The notes under the pieces are model-generated. The model was not told where the DNA came from. It made no database searches and was given only the letters and a program-made list of their open reading frames with translations. From contig CALCCB010000127.1 of the NCBI GenBank assembly GCA_937899625.1, positions 26,019-90,018 on the forward strand: DNA of 64,000 nucleotides, given 5' to 3'. A program made the translations under genes and the position numbers. This document shows positions 63,118-64,000 of this stretch, one piece after another. The DNA is from an uncultured Bacteroidota bacterium. Its GTDB lineage: Bacteria; Bacteroidota; Bacteroidia; Flavobacteriales_D; Crocinitomicaceae. Each line of letters opens with the position of its first letter. The stretch's first letter is position 1.

Positions 63118-64000
63118 ATGGGAATGACAAGAAAATATTGGAAAGGAATTGATGAGTTAAAAGAGACTCCACAGTTCTTAGCATCCAGAGATCAAGAGTT
63201 TCCTGCTCAATCTTCAGTAGAGGAGTTTTTGAGCGACGAAAGTTTACAGGAAACATCGACAGCACGTCGTGATTTCTTGAAATTTTTAGGGTTTAGCGTT
63301 GCTGCAGCTACAGTTGCAGCTTGTGAAGCGCCTGTTACAAAGGCAATTCCTTATGTTAACAAACCTGAAAATGTAACTCCTGGTTTAGCTACATGGTATG
63401 CTTCTACATATTATGATGGAAATACTTATGCTAGTATCTTGGTTAAAACAAGAGAAGGTAGACCAATTTATATTAAGGGATATAAAGATTATGGTGTAAC
63501 TAAAGGGACAACAAATCCTCAAATTATTGCATCTGTTCTTAGCTTATATGATAGTGCTCGTTTAACTGGACCAACGATTGATGGTAAAGAAAAATCGTAT
63601 TCTGAAGTTGATAAAGGCGTAATGGCCGGCTTAAAGTCAGCAAAAGAAATAGTATTGTTATCGAATACAGTCATTAGCCCTTCTATTGGAGGTGCAATTG
63701 CCGAATTTTCCGCAGCTTACGAAGGAAAAGTAAAACACATTCAATACGATGCTGTTTCATATTCTGCAATGCGTGCTGCAAGTAAAGCTTCATTTGGAAT
63801 GACAGTAAATGCTGAAGATCCAACTTCTGCTGGCATCATTCCAGATTATGATTTCTCACAAGCAAAAACAATCGTTTCTGTGGGTGCGGACTTCTTAAAC
63901 TCATGGTTGTTGCCAACGCAATTTGCTGGTCAATATGCTTCAAGAAGAAATCCTGACGGAGAATGGATGTCTAAGCACTTCCAATTTGAATCGTTACATT
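63118..64000 (+). CDS. actB: alternative complex III subunit B (molybdopterin-like/Fe-S), 3' end missing
   Basis: The frame from ATG 63118 (or ATG 63124) is open to the window end: 294 codons, no stop, so the gene is cut. The protein opens MTRKYWKGIDELKETPQFL and carries a twin-arginine signal with a lipobox (RRDFLKFLGFSVAAATVAAC), a known feature of ActB. Later segments (ILVKTREGRPIYIKG and GADFLNSWL) are like molybdopterin oxidoreductases, whose fold ActB keeps without the cofactor; the Fe-S domain would be beyond the window. It receives electrons from menaquinol with ActC. Codon use is visibly more AT-ending than in actA (for Ile about 12 ATT to 3 ATC, for Tyr 14 TAT to 2 TAC). Confidence 0.93.
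   Translation, partial: MGMTRKYWKGIDELKETPQFLASRDQEFPAQSSVEEFLSDESLQETSTARRDFLKFLGFSVAAATVAACEAPVTKAIPYVNKPENVTPGLATWYASTYYDGNTYASILVKTREGRPIYIKGYKDYGVTKGTTNPQIIASVLSLYDSARLTGPTIDGKEKSYSEVDKGVMAGLKSAKEIVLLSNTVISPSIGGAIAEFSAAYEGKVKHIQYDAVSYSAMRAASKASFGMTVNAEDPTSAGIIPDYDFSQAKTIVSVGADFLNSWLLPTQFAGQYASRRNPDGEWMSKHFQFESLH

Overview
The window is a gene-dense stretch (no gene-free gap above about 300 bases once starts are corrected) from a Bacteroidota chromosome, most likely a marine-type member of Flavobacteriales. Support: type IX secretion genes (SprA, a PorP/SprF protein, a PorG-like DUF6089 protein, three probable T9SS cargo proteins), the fused multihaem ActA and the ActB of alternative complex III, flavobacterial-type arginine decarboxylase and uroporphyrinogen-III synthase, and at least twelve exact copies of the Bacteroidota -7 promoter element TAnnTTTG just upstream of genes.

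Layout. 1-1850: NAD kinase (5' cut) and a secreted cyclophilin-FKBP fusion. 1.9-8.8 kb: outer-membrane DUF6089 protein, DUF4139 protein, carotenoid desaturase (CrtD-like), VOC protein, an unknown protein, arginine decarboxylase, ArsC-like protein. 8.85-16.5 kb: a complete branched-chain amino acid operon ilvE-D-B-N-C-A on the minus strand, preceded by a leader that looks like a classical transcription attenuator: a 19-residue Ile/Thr-rich leader peptide, a long stem, an alternative pairing and an intrinsic terminator. 16.5-28.7 kb: a surface/secretion island on the minus strand: TPR histidine kinase plus LuxR-type regulator, a giant repeat-containing type B T9SS cargo with its PorP/SprF partner, a TPR membrane protein overlapping a membrane LytTR regulator, and a beta-helix T9SS cargo whose promoter lies next to a 13-bp direct repeat with 22-bp period, a likely LytTR operator. 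28.7-34 kb: glutaryl-CoA dehydrogenase-like enzyme, DUF4271 membrane protein, HemD, sirtuin, thioredoxin-like T9SS cargo. 34-45.6 kb: malic enzyme, ruvA, sprA, GNAT acetyltransferase (one-base overlaps from ruvA onward) and a TIGR01777 oxidoreductase. 45.6-51 kb: PhoH-like ATPase and a three-gene cluster of a lipoprotein plus two related envelope proteins. 51-57.5 kb: RidA, TPR membrane protein, RNA methyltransferase-like protein, hydroxyacid dehydrogenase, MgtE, Kef-type antiporter. 57.5-61.5 kb: SPOR protein, rnpA, S41 protease, O-antigen-ligase-like protein as one minus-strand operon. 61.7-64 kb: start of the alternative complex III operon, actA and actB (cut by the window end).

How it fits together. 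The central theme is cell-surface construction and secretion through T9SS, with several cargo and two local signalling modules. Alongside are biosynthetic and respiratory housekeeping genes. The two most original regulatory observations are the ilv leader peptide attenuator (16391-16503) and the direct-repeat operator beside the LytTR gene (18480-18514). No rRNA, tRNA, CRISPR array, insertion sequence or prophage was seen. All statements come from reading the sequence and translated proteins; no database search was run.
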